From: an uncultured cyanobacterium
Lineage (GTDB): Bacteria > Cyanobacteriota > Cyanobacteriia > Cyanobacteriales > Nostocaceae
Length of the DNA stretch: 64,000 bases
Assembly: GCA_903848645.1 (NCBI GenBank)
Contig: CAINGU010000048.1
Coordinates: forward strand, 1 to 64,000
Direction: 5' to 3'
In this document: positions 20,089 to 29,778 of the stretch, in pieces
Layout: each line of letters opens with the position of its first letter
How positions within the stretch are numbered: the stretch's first letter is position 1
The notes under the pieces: generated by a model
What the model was told of the DNA's origin: nothing
The model's database searches: none
Seen by the model: only the letters and a program-made list of their open reading frames with translations
Program-made: the position numbers and the translations under genes

Positions 20089-22551
20089 TCAGGTCGGTAC
20101 AGGTGTTTTTCCTACCAACGGTTTCTCTATCGGTGTTGCACCCGCACTCCACTTCCAATTGCGGATTTCTGGCAAGTCTTCGCCGTGCTTGTCAATGTAA
20201 TGCTTATGCTCGATCAACTTGTCCTGCATCATCTCCTTGAGATAATCTCCCTGACTACCCAAATGCTGCAAACGATCCACCACGTCTTGCACCAGATGAA
20301 AGCGATCCAGGTCATTTTGCACCCTCATGTCAAAAGCCGTTGTGATCGTGCCTTCTTCCTTGTAACCCCGAACATGGAGATTGCGATTGGTACGGCGGTA
20401 GGTCAGCCGATGCACCAACCAGGGATATCCATGAAAGCCAAAGATGATATGCTTGTCTTTGGTGAAGAGTGAGTCGTAATCTGTTTCGCTCAGTCCGTGT
20501 GGGTGTTCGCTCTCGGATTGCAACTTCATCAGATCAACAACATTAATCACCCGAATTTTCAGATCCGGCAGATGTTCGCGCAGGATGGAAACGGCGGCTA
20601 AAATCTCTAGGGTCGGCGTATCTCCACAGCAAGCCATGACCACATCCGGCTCGGTATCCTGGTCGTTACTAGCCCATTGCCAGATGCCAATGCCTTCAGT
20701 GCAATGCAATATCGCCGCCTCCATAATCAGCCATTGTGGGAGCGGATGTTTGCCAGCAACTACCACATTCACGTAGTGTCGGCTGCGTAAACAGTGATCA
20801 AAAACCGATAGCAAACAATTTGCGTCTGGTGGCAGGTACACACGCACAATATCGGCTTTCTTGTTGATTACATGGTCGAGGAAACCGGGGTCTTGGTGCG
20901 TGAAGCCGTTATGATCCTGCTGCCAGACGTGGGAGGCAAGCAGATAGTTCAGCGATGCGATTTTCCGTCGCCAGGGCAGTTCCGATGTTACCTTCAGCCA
21001 TTTAGCGTGCTGGCTGAACATTGAATCAATGATGCGAATGAATGCCTCATAGCTGTTGAATAGTCCGTGCCGCCCAGTTAGCAAATAGCCTTCCAACCAA
21101 CCTTGGCACTGGTGTTCACTAAGCATTGAGTCCAGCACTTGTCCAGTGGGCGCGAGGAATTCATCATTTTTTTCTTCCCGTGCATCCCACTGACGATTAG
21201 TAACTTCAAACACCGCGCCTAAAAGATTCGAGAGTGTCTCATCGGGTCCGAAGATGCGGAAATTGCGCTGATTCAGCTTGACTACATCACGGAGGAATTT
21301 GCCCAGCACAAGGGTATCTTGACCGTCAACTGCACCAGGTGCAGGTACATATACCGCGTGGTCGCGGAAGTCTGGCATTTGCAGGTCGTGTAGTAGTATG
21401 CCGCCGTTGGCGTGGGGGTTTGCGCCCATGCGGCGATCGCCTTTCGGTGCTAGTTCAGCCAGTTCCGGCATGAGTCGGCCATCTTTATCAAACAGTTCTT
21501 CTGGCTTGTAGCTTTTCATCCAGCTTTCTAATTGCTGGAGATGATCGGGATGCTCGGAGTTCACCAGTAGCGGCACTTGATGCGATCTCGCTGTTCCTTC
21601 AATTTGCAGACCATCCACGACTTTGGGACCCGTCCATCCCTTGGGTGATTTCAGGACGATTACAGGCCAGCGTGGGCGAGTAGTATCGTTCTGGTTTCGC
21701 GCATTACTTTGGATTTGCCAAATGTCTGCGATCGCTTTGTCCAAGGTACTGGCCATAAGTTCGTGCATCTTTTCCGGTTCGTTACCTTCCACAAAGTAAG
21801 GTGTCCACCCGCAACCTCGGAGAAATTGTTCCAACTCCTCATGCTCGATGCGAGCCAAGACGGTTGGGTTGTTGATTTTGTAACCATTCAGATGCAGGAT
21901 TGGCAGCACAGCACCGTCGGTAATTGGGTTGAGTAACTTGTTGGACTGCCAAGCAGTCGCTAAGGGACCCGTCTCCGCTTCCCCGTCACCGATAACACAG
22001 GCAACGATCAGATCGGGATTGTCGAAGGCAGCGCCGAAAGCATGACTGAGGGAGTACCCCAATTCACCCCCTTCGTGAATTGACCCCGGTGTTGTCGGCG
22101 CAACGTGGCTGGAAATCCCTCCAGGAAATGAGAATTGTGTGAACAGCTTTCTCAACCCAGCTTCGTCCTGAGTGACGTTGGGATAAACTTCGCTCCAAGT
22201 TCCTTCGAGGTAAACGTTGCCCACAATTGCTGGGCCACCATGACCGGGTCCAGCGATGTAGAGCATATCTAGGTCATATTTCTTGATCACCCGATTCAAG
22301 TGTACGTAGATAAAGTTCTGTCCTGGTGTCGTCCCCCAGTGTCCAACTACCAGTGGTTTGACGTGGTAGAGTTTTAGAGGCTCTTTCAGCAATGGATTGT
22401 CGTAGAGATAAATTTGCCCAACTGACAGATAGTTGGCAGCACGCCAGTAGGCATCTATCTTGTGGAGTATTTCTGGGGAAAGAGTCTTTGTTTTTATGGT
22501 TGATTGCCCAATTTCTAAGCCTAATACGCTAGTCCGATCAATTGCTTTCAA
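20089..22551 (-). CDS. xfp: xylulose-5-phosphate/fructose-6-phosphate phosphoketolase
   Basis: The protein carries the phosphoketolase signatures [30 protein letters not shown] and the TPP site [14 protein letters not shown]. The enzyme splits xylulose 5-phosphate (and often fructose 6-phosphate) with phosphate to acetyl phosphate, the entry to acetate or acetyl-CoA. I chose the TTG at 22551 (GGGAAG upstream), giving 820 residues. The frame is open further to 22680, but that part is a palindromic intergenic repeat. It opens a minus-strand operon with the SpoIIAA-like, aldolase and phosphatase genes. Confidence 0.93.
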   Translation of the reverse strand: MKAIDRTSVLGLEIGQSTIKTKTLSPEILHKIDAYWRAANYLSVGQIYLYDNPLLKEPLKLYHVKPLVVGHWGTTPGQNFIYVHLNRVIKKYDLDMLYIAGPGHGGPAIVGNVYLEGTWSEVYPNVTQDEAGLRKLFTQFSFPGGISSHVAPTTPGSIHEGGELGYSLSHAFGAAFDNPDLIVACVIGDGEAETGPLATAWQSNKLLNPITDGAVLPILHLNGYKINNPTVLARIEHEELEQFLRGCGWTPYFVEGNEPEKMHELMASTLDKAIADIWQIQSNARNQNDTTRPRWPVIVLKSPKGWTGPKVVDGLQIEGTARSHQVPLLVNSEHPDHLQQLESWMKSYKPEELFDKDGRLMPELAELAPKGDRRMGANPHANGGILLHDLQMPDFRDHAVYVPAPGAVDGQDTLVLGKFLRDVVKLNQRNFRIFGPDETLSNLLGAVFEVTNRQWDAREEKNDEFLAPTGQVLDSMLSEHQCQGWLEGYLLTGRHGLFNSYEAFIRIIDSMFSQHAKWLKVTSELPWRRKIASLNYLLASHVWQQDHNGFTHQDPGFLDHVINKKADIVRVYLPPDANCLLSVFDHCLRSRHYVNVVVAGKHPLPQWLIMEAAILHCTEGIGIWQWASNDQDTEPDVVMACCGDTPTLEILAAVSILREHLPDLKIRVINVVDLMKLQSESEHPHGLSETDYDSLFTKDKHIIFGFHGYPWLVHRLTYRRTNRNLHVRGYKEEGTITTAFDMRVQNDLDRFHLVQDVVDRLQHLGSQGDYLKEMMQDKLIEHKHYIDKHGEDLPEIRNWKWSAGATPIEKPLVGKTPVPT

Positions 22552-22603
22552 GGTTCTTCCCTTTTTATTAGGATTTATACCACGTCTATTTTGAGAGCCA
22601 TAG

Positions 22604-22843
22604 TTATTGAAAATAGTGGGAGCATCTTGCTCCCTGGTGATGAGTAGCGAGCAAGATGCTCGCATTACTCCAGGTTTCAACTTTGACAGGGTTTATATCT
22701 TTTATGACTGACAATTGTTGCCCAATATGAACGTAGCGAAAGAACCAGTAAATGCTTGAGCCTAAAGCCGCAATTCCCCCAATTGCAGACAGCAAACCGA
22801 TCCCTGATTTAAGATTGAGGTTGAGAGTTGGATCGAGAATCAC
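22604..22843 (-). CDS. small membrane protein, doubtful start
   Basis: The frame encodes a hydrophobic segment ([23 protein letters not shown]) followed by a short polar part. It stays open upstream to 22963 and there encodes one more likely membrane segment ([17 protein letters not shown]), but I find no good ATG or ribosome site there. The 3' end runs through a palindromic repeat. It may be a small two-helix membrane protein, or the remnant of one. I do not recognise the family. Confidence 0.35.
   Translation of the reverse strand: MILDPTLNLNLKSGIGLLSAIGGIAALGSSIYWFFRYVHIGQQLSVIKDINPVKVETWSNASILLATHHQGARCSHYFQ
22618..22661. repeat. palindromic repeats upstream of xfp
   Basis: Two related palindromes follow each other: gggagcatcttgctccc (22618-22634) and gagcaagatgctc (22649-22661). 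They share the core gagcaagatgctc and can form alternative hairpins. They look like a dispersed intergenic repeat lying in the phosphoketolase leader. Confidence 0.6.
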
Positions 22844-23147
22844 AAACCCTAAAATCAGTCCAGAAACAATGGTTAAAACAAACTGTATCCAAATCCCAAC
22901 TTCACCCCAATGATTGCAGTAAACTAGCAGCTTGCTGCCTCTCTGAAGGATGAGATTTTGATTCTAGGTAGGTAGAGATTAAAATGGTTTATTTACTTAC
23001 GCCGCAGTGTACTAGTTTTATCCAGAAAAGTTCTAGAATGAAATAGTACAGGAGGAGTCAGGAGGTAGGGGCGCAGGGCCTGCGCCCAGTCAGGAGTCAG
23101 GAGGAAAAAGGAAGAAGGAATAAAAATTCCCAATTCCCAATTCCCCA

Positions 23148-24239
23148 TTACCCAACTAAATCGGGGAAAACTTCTTGGACAGCGGGATGTACAAGATGAT
23201 GATTTTGGACGTTTAAACCTTTTGCTAAGGCTGGGTTAAGGTCTAAGGCTTTAATGCCTAGTTTTGCTAACTGAACAGTATAGGGTAAGGTACTGTTATT
23301 GAGGGCTTGTGTTGATGTCCAAGGTACTGCTCCTGGCATATTAGGAACGCCATAATGTACCACTCCCTCATCAATGTATACTGGCTTAGTATGAGATGTG
23401 GGATATAATGTTTCTACGCAGCCACCTTGATCTACAGCGACATCTACAATTACTGAACCAGGACGCATTTGTTTAACTAATTCACGAGATACTAGAATAG
23501 GGGCTTTTTTACCAGGAATTAAAACTGCACCAATGAGTAAATCCGCGTCTTTGACGGCGGCTTCAATATGGGCGGAGTTGCTGTAAAGTAGTTCTACTCT
23601 CGAACCAAAGAGGGTTTCTAGGTAAGATAGGCGTTCCACGTTGACATCTAATATTTGCACTAATGCACCCATACCGATGGCAATTTTGGCCGCTTCTGTA
23701 CCCACTACACCACCACCTAAAATCACCACTTTCCCGGCTTTGACTCCCGGTATACCGCCTAAAAGTACGCCTCTTCCTCCTTGTTGACGTTCTAGGAATC
23801 TTGCGCCAAATTGGACGGCTAACCGACCAGCAACAATACTCATGGGGGTCAGCAAGGGGAGTCTATTTGCTCCTGGTTGTTCTACGGTTTCATAAGCGAT
23901 CGCACAAATGCCACAATCAATTAAATGTTCTGTTAATTGGCGATTGGCCGCTAAATGTAAATAAGTAAATAACAACTGTTCTTTTTGCAATAATTTATAC
24001 TCGCTTGCCAAAGGCTCTTTCACCTTGACAACTAACTCCCGATTCCAAGCAGAATCAGCAGTATTGACAATTTCTGCCCCAGCCTGGAGGTAATCTTCAT
24101 CAGTAAATCCCGCGCCAGTACCAGCTTCAGTTTCTACAAAAATATTATTACCGTTTTCTCGTAATACCCGGACACTAGAAGGACTTAACCCTACTCGAAA
24201 TTCTTGATCTTTAATTTCTTTGGGAACACCAATTTCCAT
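23148..24239 (-). CDS. ald: alanine dehydrogenase
   Basis: The 363-residue protein starts MEIGVPKEIKDQEFRVGLSP and contains the NAD-binding segment VVILGGGVVGTEAAKIAIGMGA and the family sequence VDVAVDQGGCVET. It interconverts L-alanine and pyruvate plus ammonium with NAD+. In heterocystous cyanobacteria alanine dehydrogenase takes part in alanine catabolism and supports diazotrophic growth. It is a single gene, with tandem-type simple repeats (aattcccaattcccc) just downstream of its stop. Confidence 0.95.
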   Translation of the reverse strand: MEIGVPKEIKDQEFRVGLSPSSVRVLRENGNNIFVETEAGTGAGFTDEDYLQAGAEIVNTADSAWNRELVVKVKEPLASEYKLLQKEQLLFTYLHLAANRQLTEHLIDCGICAIAYETVEQPGANRLPLLTPMSIVAGRLAVQFGARFLERQQGGRGVLLGGIPGVKAGKVVILGGGVVGTEAAKIAIGMGALVQILDVNVERLSYLETLFGSRVELLYSNSAHIEAAVKDADLLIGAVLIPGKKAPILVSRELVKQMRPGSVIVDVAVDQGGCVETLYPTSHTKPVYIDEGVVHYGVPNMPGAVPWTSTQALNNSTLPYTVQLAKLGIKALDLNPALAKGLNVQNHHLVHPAVQEVFPDLVG

Positions 24240-24264
24240 TGATAACCTCTTATATTTTATTGTT

Positions 24265-24756
24265 TCAGTCTAGAACTTTTCTAGATAAAATTAGTTCTTT
24301 AAACAACATTTTGACCGCTTTAACAGCTACCCGCATCCTGATCAATTTGACAGGTTTACCGGCTATTTTTTCGATATCAGCAAATTTACCCAAATTAACT
24401 GTAATGGGATTAGTGCGGCACTTAACAGGTTCAACCGCACTGAACACCCATAGCCACAACGCACGGCGACACAATGCTAATCCGCCAGAAACTTTTGATT
24501 TAGAAATGTCACCGCTTGATTCTTGAGAGGGAGCAACGCCCAAAGCCTTTTGGAATTTCCGCAGGGACAAATGTCTTTTTGTTGGTTGTCCTGATTTTCT
24601 ACCCTTCCGAATCTTGATAATGGGTTTACCATCCTCACCCAAATAATTTTCTAGTGGGAAAATTTGTAACAGAATTACGGCTTGCAAGCGATCGCCAAAA
24701 TTGAAGTTTTGGAAGACTTGGCGTTCTGCGAAATCTAGCAACGCAGACATGACCAA
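24265..24756 (-). pseudogene. transposase C-terminal remnant (IS110-like)
   Basis: The frame encodes 163 residues resembling the C-terminal half of cyanobacterial IS110-like transposases: a basic linker GKPIIKIRKGRKSGQPTKRH, then LRKFQKALGVAPSQES and a CRRALWLWVF segment. No N-terminal DEDD catalytic part is present upstream, so it is a remnant. It begins a 1.3-kb stretch of broken insertion sequences. The family call is from motif resemblance only. Confidence 0.5.
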
Positions 24757-24815
24757 AGCTAGACTCTAGGCGGAATATAGCCCAGGGCTTAAGTGAAGTT
24801 TGATATGTCCTAGGG

Positions 24816-25037
24816 TTAGAATAAAGTTAATTGATGATGGTTTAATCCCACGCAATCCCATTCTTTAGAAGCGTTACGAATTAATTTTTTAACAGCTTTT
24901 AATTCTGCTTGGAAATTAAATTCTTTACCCTCTAAATTCTTGGTGAATAACGCTTTATCGCAAGTTGCATCAAGGAAACATTCACCAGAGCAAAAAGTCA
25001 GGGGAAACGCATCTAATTTATTTTGACAAAATGTAAC
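24816..25037 (-). pseudogene. unidentified open frame without start codon
   Basis: A minus-strand frame of about 71 codons runs between stops and ends near 24816. It encodes a cysteine-containing stretch (LTFCSGECFLDATCDKALF) and a lysine-rich C-terminal helix (FQAELKAVKKLIRNASKEWD). It has no ATG or GTG start at its beginning, so it is probably a 3' gene fragment. I do not recognise it. Confidence 0.3.
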
Positions 25038-25192
25038 TTATATGAATGGATAAAAAGGATACTATTAGTAGCTTAATATCAATCTAAAAAATGTATGTGA
25101 AGAAAAATTGATGGTAAATTTGTTTCTATAAGAATCAATAAAATAAGATGAAGTGGTATTCTCAATTCATTTGAATAAGACAAAACCAGCAA

Positions 25193-25320
25193 ATGAAGCT
25201 ACCACCAAAAATCACAATTGCAGAGCATTTTCAAGATTTAGAAGACAAGAGAGTTGAACGTACAAAAAGCATAAATTAATTGATATAGTCACCATTGCAA
25301 TTTGTGCAGTGATTTGTGGG
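25193..25320 (+). pseudogene. ISAs1-type transposase N-terminal remnant
   Basis: From ATG 25193 the sequence encodes ITIAEHFQDLEDKRVERTK. After a one-base shift near 25268 it encodes HKLIDIVTIAICAVICGA. Together these match the N-terminus of ISAs1-family (H repeat-associated) transposases. The homology ends abruptly at about 25320, where an oppositely oriented IS1380-type fragment begins. Frameshifted and truncated, it is not functional. Confidence 0.6.
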
Positions 25321-25591
25321 GCTTTAAGTCTTCATAGCCCATGATCAAACCATAAATTCTCTGCGCGATGAGGTTTTCTACTGAATGTTCAATCCTATTT
25401 ACATCTCGGTAATCTTTAAAACATTGAGCCATGCGTGATGTAATTTTTCGTTTCAAGTCTAGCCCCGCAATTAAACTGAGTCCGGCATTTGATGTTACAG
25501 TCTCACTGTGAAAATTGACTACGATTGAACGTGACTTTGCTTGGTTAACTTTGAACTGTTCTGGTATACTATCTGTATTATTTGGGGTCAT
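25289..25591 (-). pseudogene. IS1380-type transposase N-terminal remnant
   Basis: The frame encodes an N-terminal transposase segment with SNAGLSLIAGLDLKRKITSR and NRIEHSVENLIAQRIYGLIM followed by GYEDL, typical of the IS1380 family. Homology stops after GYEDL at about 25324, at the junction with the ISAs1 fragment; the catalytic remainder is missing. It is a dead fragment left by rearrangement of two insertion sequences. Confidence 0.7.
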
Positions 25592-25626
25592 GCTTTAACT
25601 GCTGGAATATTTGTGCAATATAGATT

Positions 25627-25878
25627 TTGGCAGTTTTTGACCCCTATTTTCTCTTTCTTTGTGAGAAATCCGGGTTAAAAAAGGTTCAGTCTGTACTCAT
25701 TCCTTGCGTATTTGACAATGACCCAAGTTTGATAATTACCGTTGAGTCGAAATCAAAATTACTCAAAAATTATCAACCCTGCGGGAAGCTGGACGAGGTT
25801 TTGATTGATTTCCCTAACCAGCTTGTTGCATCTACACAAGTGGTTAGATTGGGGAAAAATTGTCAGTACCTTGACTAA
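25627..25878 (+). CDS. small hypothetical protein
   Basis: The frame would give up to 83 residues with a TTG start. The plausible protein part is the later segment (VQSVLIPCVFDNDPSLIITV to the end), which has a folded-domain composition. No ribosome site or ATG is convincing. It lies next to the insertion-sequence graveyard and may be a fragment. I do not recognise a family. Confidence 0.3.
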   Translation: MAVFDPYFLFLCEKSGLKKVQSVLIPCVFDNDPSLIITVESKSKLLKNYQPCGKLDEVLIDFPNQLVASTQVVRLGKNCQYLD

Positions 25879-26010
25879 TCCGCCAGTGTTATTACAATAG
25901 ATAAAGAATAATTAAAAATTGTTAAGTAGCAACCAACCCCTGACGGCAATTTAGTTGAAAAATCCCTGTAAATTTTTGTTTGCTAATTACGAAGAAAGGA
26001 ATCACTGATT

Positions 26011-26181
26011 ATGACACAACAACAACCAACTATTACCCCCAAATTAGAAGAACCTAAGTTTGGTTTTAATGAATATGCAGAGCGTCTAAATGGCAGAGCC
26101 GCTATGATTGGGTTTATTCTCATGGTGGTAATTGAATACGCTACTAATCAAGGTGTAATTGCATGGCTCGGTTTAAAGTAA
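26011..26181 (+). CDS. high-light-inducible protein (HLIP/Hli)
   Basis: This 56-residue protein has the chlorophyll-binding one-helix motif ERLNGRAAMIGF followed by the hydrophobic helix ILMVVIEYATNQG. HLIPs sit in the thylakoid membrane, bind chlorophyll and carotenoid and protect photosystem assembly under light and nutrient stress. The start ATG 26011 has an AGAAAGGA ribosome site upstream. A hairpin with T-rich tail follows the stop. Confidence 0.92.
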   Translation: MTQQQPTITPKLEEPKFGFNEYAERLNGRAAMIGFILMVVIEYATNQGVIAWLGLK

Positions 26182-26217
26182 ACTTTTCAATTTAAGGATA
26201 AGTTAACGATAAGAATT

Positions 26218-26252
26218 AAAACCAGCGGGGAGACTCGACTGGTTTTAGTTTT
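26218..26252 (+). terminator. probable rho-independent terminator after the HLIP gene
   Basis: AAAACCAG (26218-26225) pairs with CTGGTTTT (26239-26246) around a 13-base loop. A T-rich stretch (agttttataa) follows. It begins 36 bp after the HLIP stop codon. Confidence 0.55.
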
Positions 26253-26412
26253 ATAATTACCTTGAGGGTGTTAATTACCGTACTCCCTTTTTTACCCGTG
26301 GAAATTATAATTGTTTGTGCTATTATTTTGTCTTGATGAAACAGACAAGTTATAGTCAGGATATTTTGAGTAAATCTATACAAAACCTCTAAGTGGAAAT
26401 AAGTAAGCTGTG

Positions 26413-26706
26413 ATGAATGCTGTATTGCCTCGCTTTTTAAAGTCAACCTACCGCAAAGAACCTATCATCAGTGCATTGGTAACAATCGGTATAGTAGATG
26501 CTCTGATTGGTGGTTTGGATGATAGTTGGTCACTTTTCACTTTTGGTTTAGGAACAGCCGGAGTAGCTCTCGTCTTTAAATTATGGCGAATGCAGCAACG
26601 TCCCTCTTTACCAGAAGAACCTGTTGCTCAATATTATTTACCACCTCAGTCTTCTACTGCGCCCTTACCCGTGCTGAAGGTTGCTAAGAAAAAACCCCGT
26701 CAGTAA
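26413..26706 (+). CDS. small membrane protein, conserved-looking
   Basis: The 97-residue protein (ATG 26413; a GTG lies just before) has one or two hydrophobic segments (ALVTIGIVDALIGGL and WSLFTFGLGTAGVALVF) and a basic Pro-rich tail ending KVAKKKPRQ. I do not recognise a named family. It stands 9 bp before the WD40 gene, so the two are probably co-transcribed. Confidence 0.6.
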   Translation: MNAVLPRFLKSTYRKEPIISALVTIGIVDALIGGLDDSWSLFTFGLGTAGVALVFKLWRMQQRPSLPEEPVAQYYLPPQSSTAPLPVLKVAKKKPRQ

Positions 26707-26715
26707 TTATTAGCA

Positions 26716-27798
26716 ATGAAATTGTTAAATTTATTCCCGAAAGCCAGCAAAACTACGGGTGTTCAGCACAGAGACAAAAGCAAAATTCTGGTATTGATGG
26801 CATTTGTCGTTATATCTACTCAAATTGGGCAAGACTTTAAAATTAATCCTGCTCATGCTGCCAATGATATGATACCAAATGAAGTAGATAGAAATACCGT
26901 TACTGAACCTTTACTGCTGCATAGTTTTGTTGCCCATACAGGTATTGTCAAATCCCTTATTTTCAGTCCTAATGGGAAAATGCTGGTGAGTGGTGGGGGT
27001 GAAAATGAAGGTAAAATTAGCTTTTGGAATTTGCAAACTGGTAAGAATATCGGGAATATTGCCAGGGCGCATTCAGCGGCGGTAGAATCTATAGCGATGA
27101 GTCCAGATAACCAAACTTTTGTTAGTGCTGGAAGTGATAACAGAATTAATCTTTGGAATCTCAAAAACTTGGAGTTTAGTCGTTCTTTTGTCGGACATAC
27201 TAGCCAAGTTTTATCTTTAGTTGTAACTCCTGATAGTAAAATTCTCATTAGTGGTGGTTTAGATGGAATTCGTCTGTGGGATTTACGACAACAACGGCCA
27301 TTAGCGACATTAGTGCGTTTTGATAATATTATTTATACTTTAGCTATTAGTCCTGATGGGAAAACTTTAGCTAGTGGTGATTATAAAGGTGTGATTAAGC
27401 TGTGGAATTTGCGTAGTGGTAAATTGATTCAGCAGTTAAAGGGACATTCGCAAATAGTCACATCTTTGGCTTTTACACCTAATGGGGAAAAGTTGGTTAG
27501 TGGTAGCCGGGATAGTACAATTAAAGTCTGGAATATTAATACTGGTAAAGGAGTTTTGACGCTGAAGGGGCATAATAGTTGGGTAAATGCGATCGCTATT
27601 AATGCAGATGGTAAAACTCTCGCTAGTGGGGGTAGAGATGGGATTAAATTGTGGGATTTAACTACAGGTAAATTGCAAAAATCACTAGAATTATCAAGTG
27701 ATTGGGTGACTGCAATTGTTTTTAGTCCCGATGGTAAAACCCTTGCTAGTGGGGGATTTGATCGTAAAATCAATATTTGGAAACTTGGGAAAGATTGA
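26716..27798 (+). CDS. exported WD40-repeat protein
   Basis: The 360-residue protein has an N-terminal hydrophobic leader (ILVLMAFVVISTQIG). About seven WD40 repeats follow from residue 75, each with the HTSQVLSL-type and IKLWNLRSGK-type strands, which would form one complete beta-propeller. Such propellers are protein-interaction platforms and are numerous in filamentous cyanobacteria. No catalytic domain is attached. The leader suggests periplasmic or thylakoid-lumen location. Confidence 0.85.
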   Translation: MKLLNLFPKASKTTGVQHRDKSKILVLMAFVVISTQIGQDFKINPAHAANDMIPNEVDRNTVTEPLLLHSFVAHTGIVKSLIFSPNGKMLVSGGGENEGKISFWNLQTGKNIGNIARAHSAAVESIAMSPDNQTFVSAGSDNRINLWNLKNLEFSRSFVGHTSQVLSLVVTPDSKILISGGLDGIRLWDLRQQRPLATLVRFDNIIYTLAISPDGKTLASGDYKGVIKLWNLRSGKLIQQLKGHSQIVTSLAFTPNGEKLVSGSRDSTIKVWNINTGKGVLTLKGHNSWVNAIAINADGKTLASGGRDGIKLWDLTTGKLQKSLELSSDWVTAIVFSPDGKTLASGGFDRKINIWKLGKD

Positions 27799-27872
27799 AT
27801 TATTCACCATTGGTGAAAATTGAAGATTATCATATTTCATCTCCAAAATAATCACTTATACCGAATAAATCT

Positions 27873-28481
27873 ATGAAACTGCAAACTACTACCCAAGAAA
27901 TCAAAACATTTAAAGCCTATTATACCCCAGAAGAATATTTAGAACTAGAAGAAAAAGCTGATGATAAAAATGAATATAGAGATGGAGAAATTATATCTAT
28001 GACTGGTGGAACAACAAATCATAATAAACTAGCAGGTAATTTTTATATCTGTTTGAATTTAGGATTAAATGATTTAGACTATGAAATTTATATTGGTGAT
28101 GTAAAATTGTGGATACCACGCTATCGGGAATTTACTTATCCTGATGTCATGGTAATTGAGGGTCAACCCGTTTATTACAGCACAAACACCACAACAGTTA
28201 CTAATCCTTTGTTAATTGTGGAAGTTTTATCTAAATTTACAAAAGATGATGACCGTGGTGATAAATTCCTTTATTATCGCTCAATTCTCGAATTTAAAGA
28301 ATATATTCTCATTGACCAAACTAAATATTATGTAATGCAGTATGTCAAAACTTCTGAAAATCAATGGATTTTGACAGAGTACGAAACAGAAGATGCTATG
28401 ATAAATCTTGCATCAATTAATGTAGAGTTATCTTTAAAGCAATTATATAAAAAAGTCAATTTCTCTGAAAATATGGAATAG
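27873..28481 (+). CDS. Uma2 family protein (PD-(D/E)XK-like)
   Basis: The 202-residue protein has the Uma2 pattern: YTPEEYLELEEKADDKNEYRDGEI, the catalytic-type segment TYPDVMVIEG, then LLIVEVLSKFTKDDDRGDKF and KEYILIDQ. The family has a restriction-endonuclease-like fold and is greatly expanded in cyanobacteria; its function is unknown. It is a complete copy, in contrast to the truncated copy at 57738. Confidence 0.9.
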   Translation: MKLQTTTQEIKTFKAYYTPEEYLELEEKADDKNEYRDGEIISMTGGTTNHNKLAGNFYICLNLGLNDLDYEIYIGDVKLWIPRYREFTYPDVMVIEGQPVYYSTNTTTVTNPLLIVEVLSKFTKDDDRGDKFLYYRSILEFKEYILIDQTKYYVMQYVKTSENQWILTEYETEDAMINLASINVELSLKQLYKKVNFSENME

Positions 28482-28512
28482 AAAAGTTATATTTTGCAAT
28501 AGCAATCCTCAA

Positions 28513-29508
28513 TTATTTTTCCCTGCTATTTTGAGAGTTTTTAGGCTGGAATTTTAGATATGTTCCTCCCAATCCTTCTACAATTATTCTTGTATTAGCA
28601 GCCATCATTTTTTGATAGGTTTCTCCGTCACTTCCCGGTTCACCTAATCCATTAATATACAGTGGTCTGTGAAAAACCTTTACTTTTGCTTCTTTAGCTA
28701 TAGGTGCGAGTAAATTAGATTTGGTGGTTGTATCTGCAAAAATTGTTGGTACTTGAGCTTTTTGAATATCTCTAGCAAAATTTTGGACTTTTGTATCTGT
28801 CAGATTTTCTATATTTTTTACATTTAATAAACTCCCTGGATAGGGAATATCATAAGCCTTGACATAATAAATCATGGCTGTATGTGCTGTAATTAACTTA
28901 CGATTTTTAGCGGGAATACTAGCTAATCTTAACTTAATCCAATTATTGATTTGATTGATTTCTTGAGTTACTTTTTTGGTGTTTCTATTATACAAATTTT
29001 TATTTTCTGGGATTAATTTGATAAGATTAGTATTAATTATCTTTACTATTTGAATAGTATTATTAGGATTATTCCAAACATGGGGTTCTGTGATTTGTTT
29101 AATTTTGATAGGATTTGTAACAGCATCTTGAGCAACAGCAATTTTTGGTTGAGAGTTTTCAATCGCTTTAATAATTTTCATTAAACCTGGTTCAAAATTA
29201 TAACCATGATATAAAACCAAATTAGCACTTTCAATAGCTTGACTATCTTCTGGTATGGGTTTATAAGTTAAGGGATTTATCCCAGGAGGAATTAAACAAA
29301 TAAGATTAATTGTATCTCCAGCAACTTGTTTTGTTAAATCGCAAATTACGCTATTAGTTGCTACTACTAAGGGTAAATTATTATTAATATTTCTATTACT
29401 GGGATTATATGTTGTCCTAATATTTTTATTTCCACATCCAAATAATCCCACCATTAAACCTAAAATAGTAGTTTTGAATAAATGTGTAGATAGTTTTTTG
29501 TCCAGCAT
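28513..29508 (-). CDS. metal ABC transporter substrate-binding lipoprotein
   Basis: The 331-residue protein has a lipoprotein-type leader (LMVGLFGCGNK, Cys25), then the cluster A-I fold of Zn/Mn-binding proteins: SVICDLTKQVAGDTINL, LIPPGINPLTYKPIPEDSQ, the His of PHVWNNPNN, LITAHTAMIYY and IFADTTTKSN. It would bind Zn2+ or Mn2+ in the periplasm for an ABC importer. The usual His-rich loop of ZnuA is absent, and one usual ligand region reads PLTYKP where a His is common. No permease or ATPase gene is adjacent. Confidence 0.82.
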   Translation of the reverse strand: MLDKKLSTHLFKTTILGLMVGLFGCGNKNIRTTYNPSNRNINNNLPLVVATNSVICDLTKQVAGDTINLICLIPPGINPLTYKPIPEDSQAIESANLVLYHGYNFEPGLMKIIKAIENSQPKIAVAQDAVTNPIKIKQITEPHVWNNPNNTIQIVKIINTNLIKLIPENKNLYNRNTKKVTQEINQINNWIKLRLASIPAKNRKLITAHTAMIYYVKAYDIPYPGSLLNVKNIENLTDTKVQNFARDIQKAQVPTIFADTTTKSNLLAPIAKEAKVKVFHRPLYINGLGEPGSDGETYQKMMAANTRIIVEGLGGTYLKFQPKNSQNSREK

Positions 29509-29605
29509 AATTTATGGTGATTTATGAATATATTAAAAAGTCAATAATTTAAACCTGCTAATATTTATAAATATATAGGACTAATATTTGATTTTTGAAA
29601 TATAC

Positions 29606-29660
29606 GTAGGGTGGGCAATGCCCACCAAAACCCCCCTACGGTGGGCATTGCCCACCCTAC
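29606..29660. repeat. perfect inverted repeat (GTAGGGTGGGCAATGCCCACC)
   Basis: The 21-bp arm at 29606-29626 is exactly reverse-complemented at 29640-29660, with a 13-base loop, and each arm is itself partly palindromic (tgggcaatgccca). A variant lies at 47257-47311. It is a dispersed palindromic repeat in the 270-bp gap between two minus-strand genes. Confidence 0.75.
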
Positions 29661-29778
29661 ACTACTTAAAATTTTATGGCTACGCCACGCAAGCTATCAA
29701 ATATCATTTATGATTCCTATATAAAGTAATAAAGACACAGCAAGTCTGTGTCTCCAAAACATTGATCATTCTAATTTC

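Noticed and set aside
19906-20472. 188-codon plus-strand frame over the phosphoketolase and SpoIIAA-like genes
   Set aside because: Composition is that of an antisense shadow, and both minus-strand genes have clear family motifs.
29606-29660. perfect inverted repeat considered as a CRISPR repeat
   Set aside because: There are only two arms in inverse orientation and no regularly spaced direct repeats with spacers.
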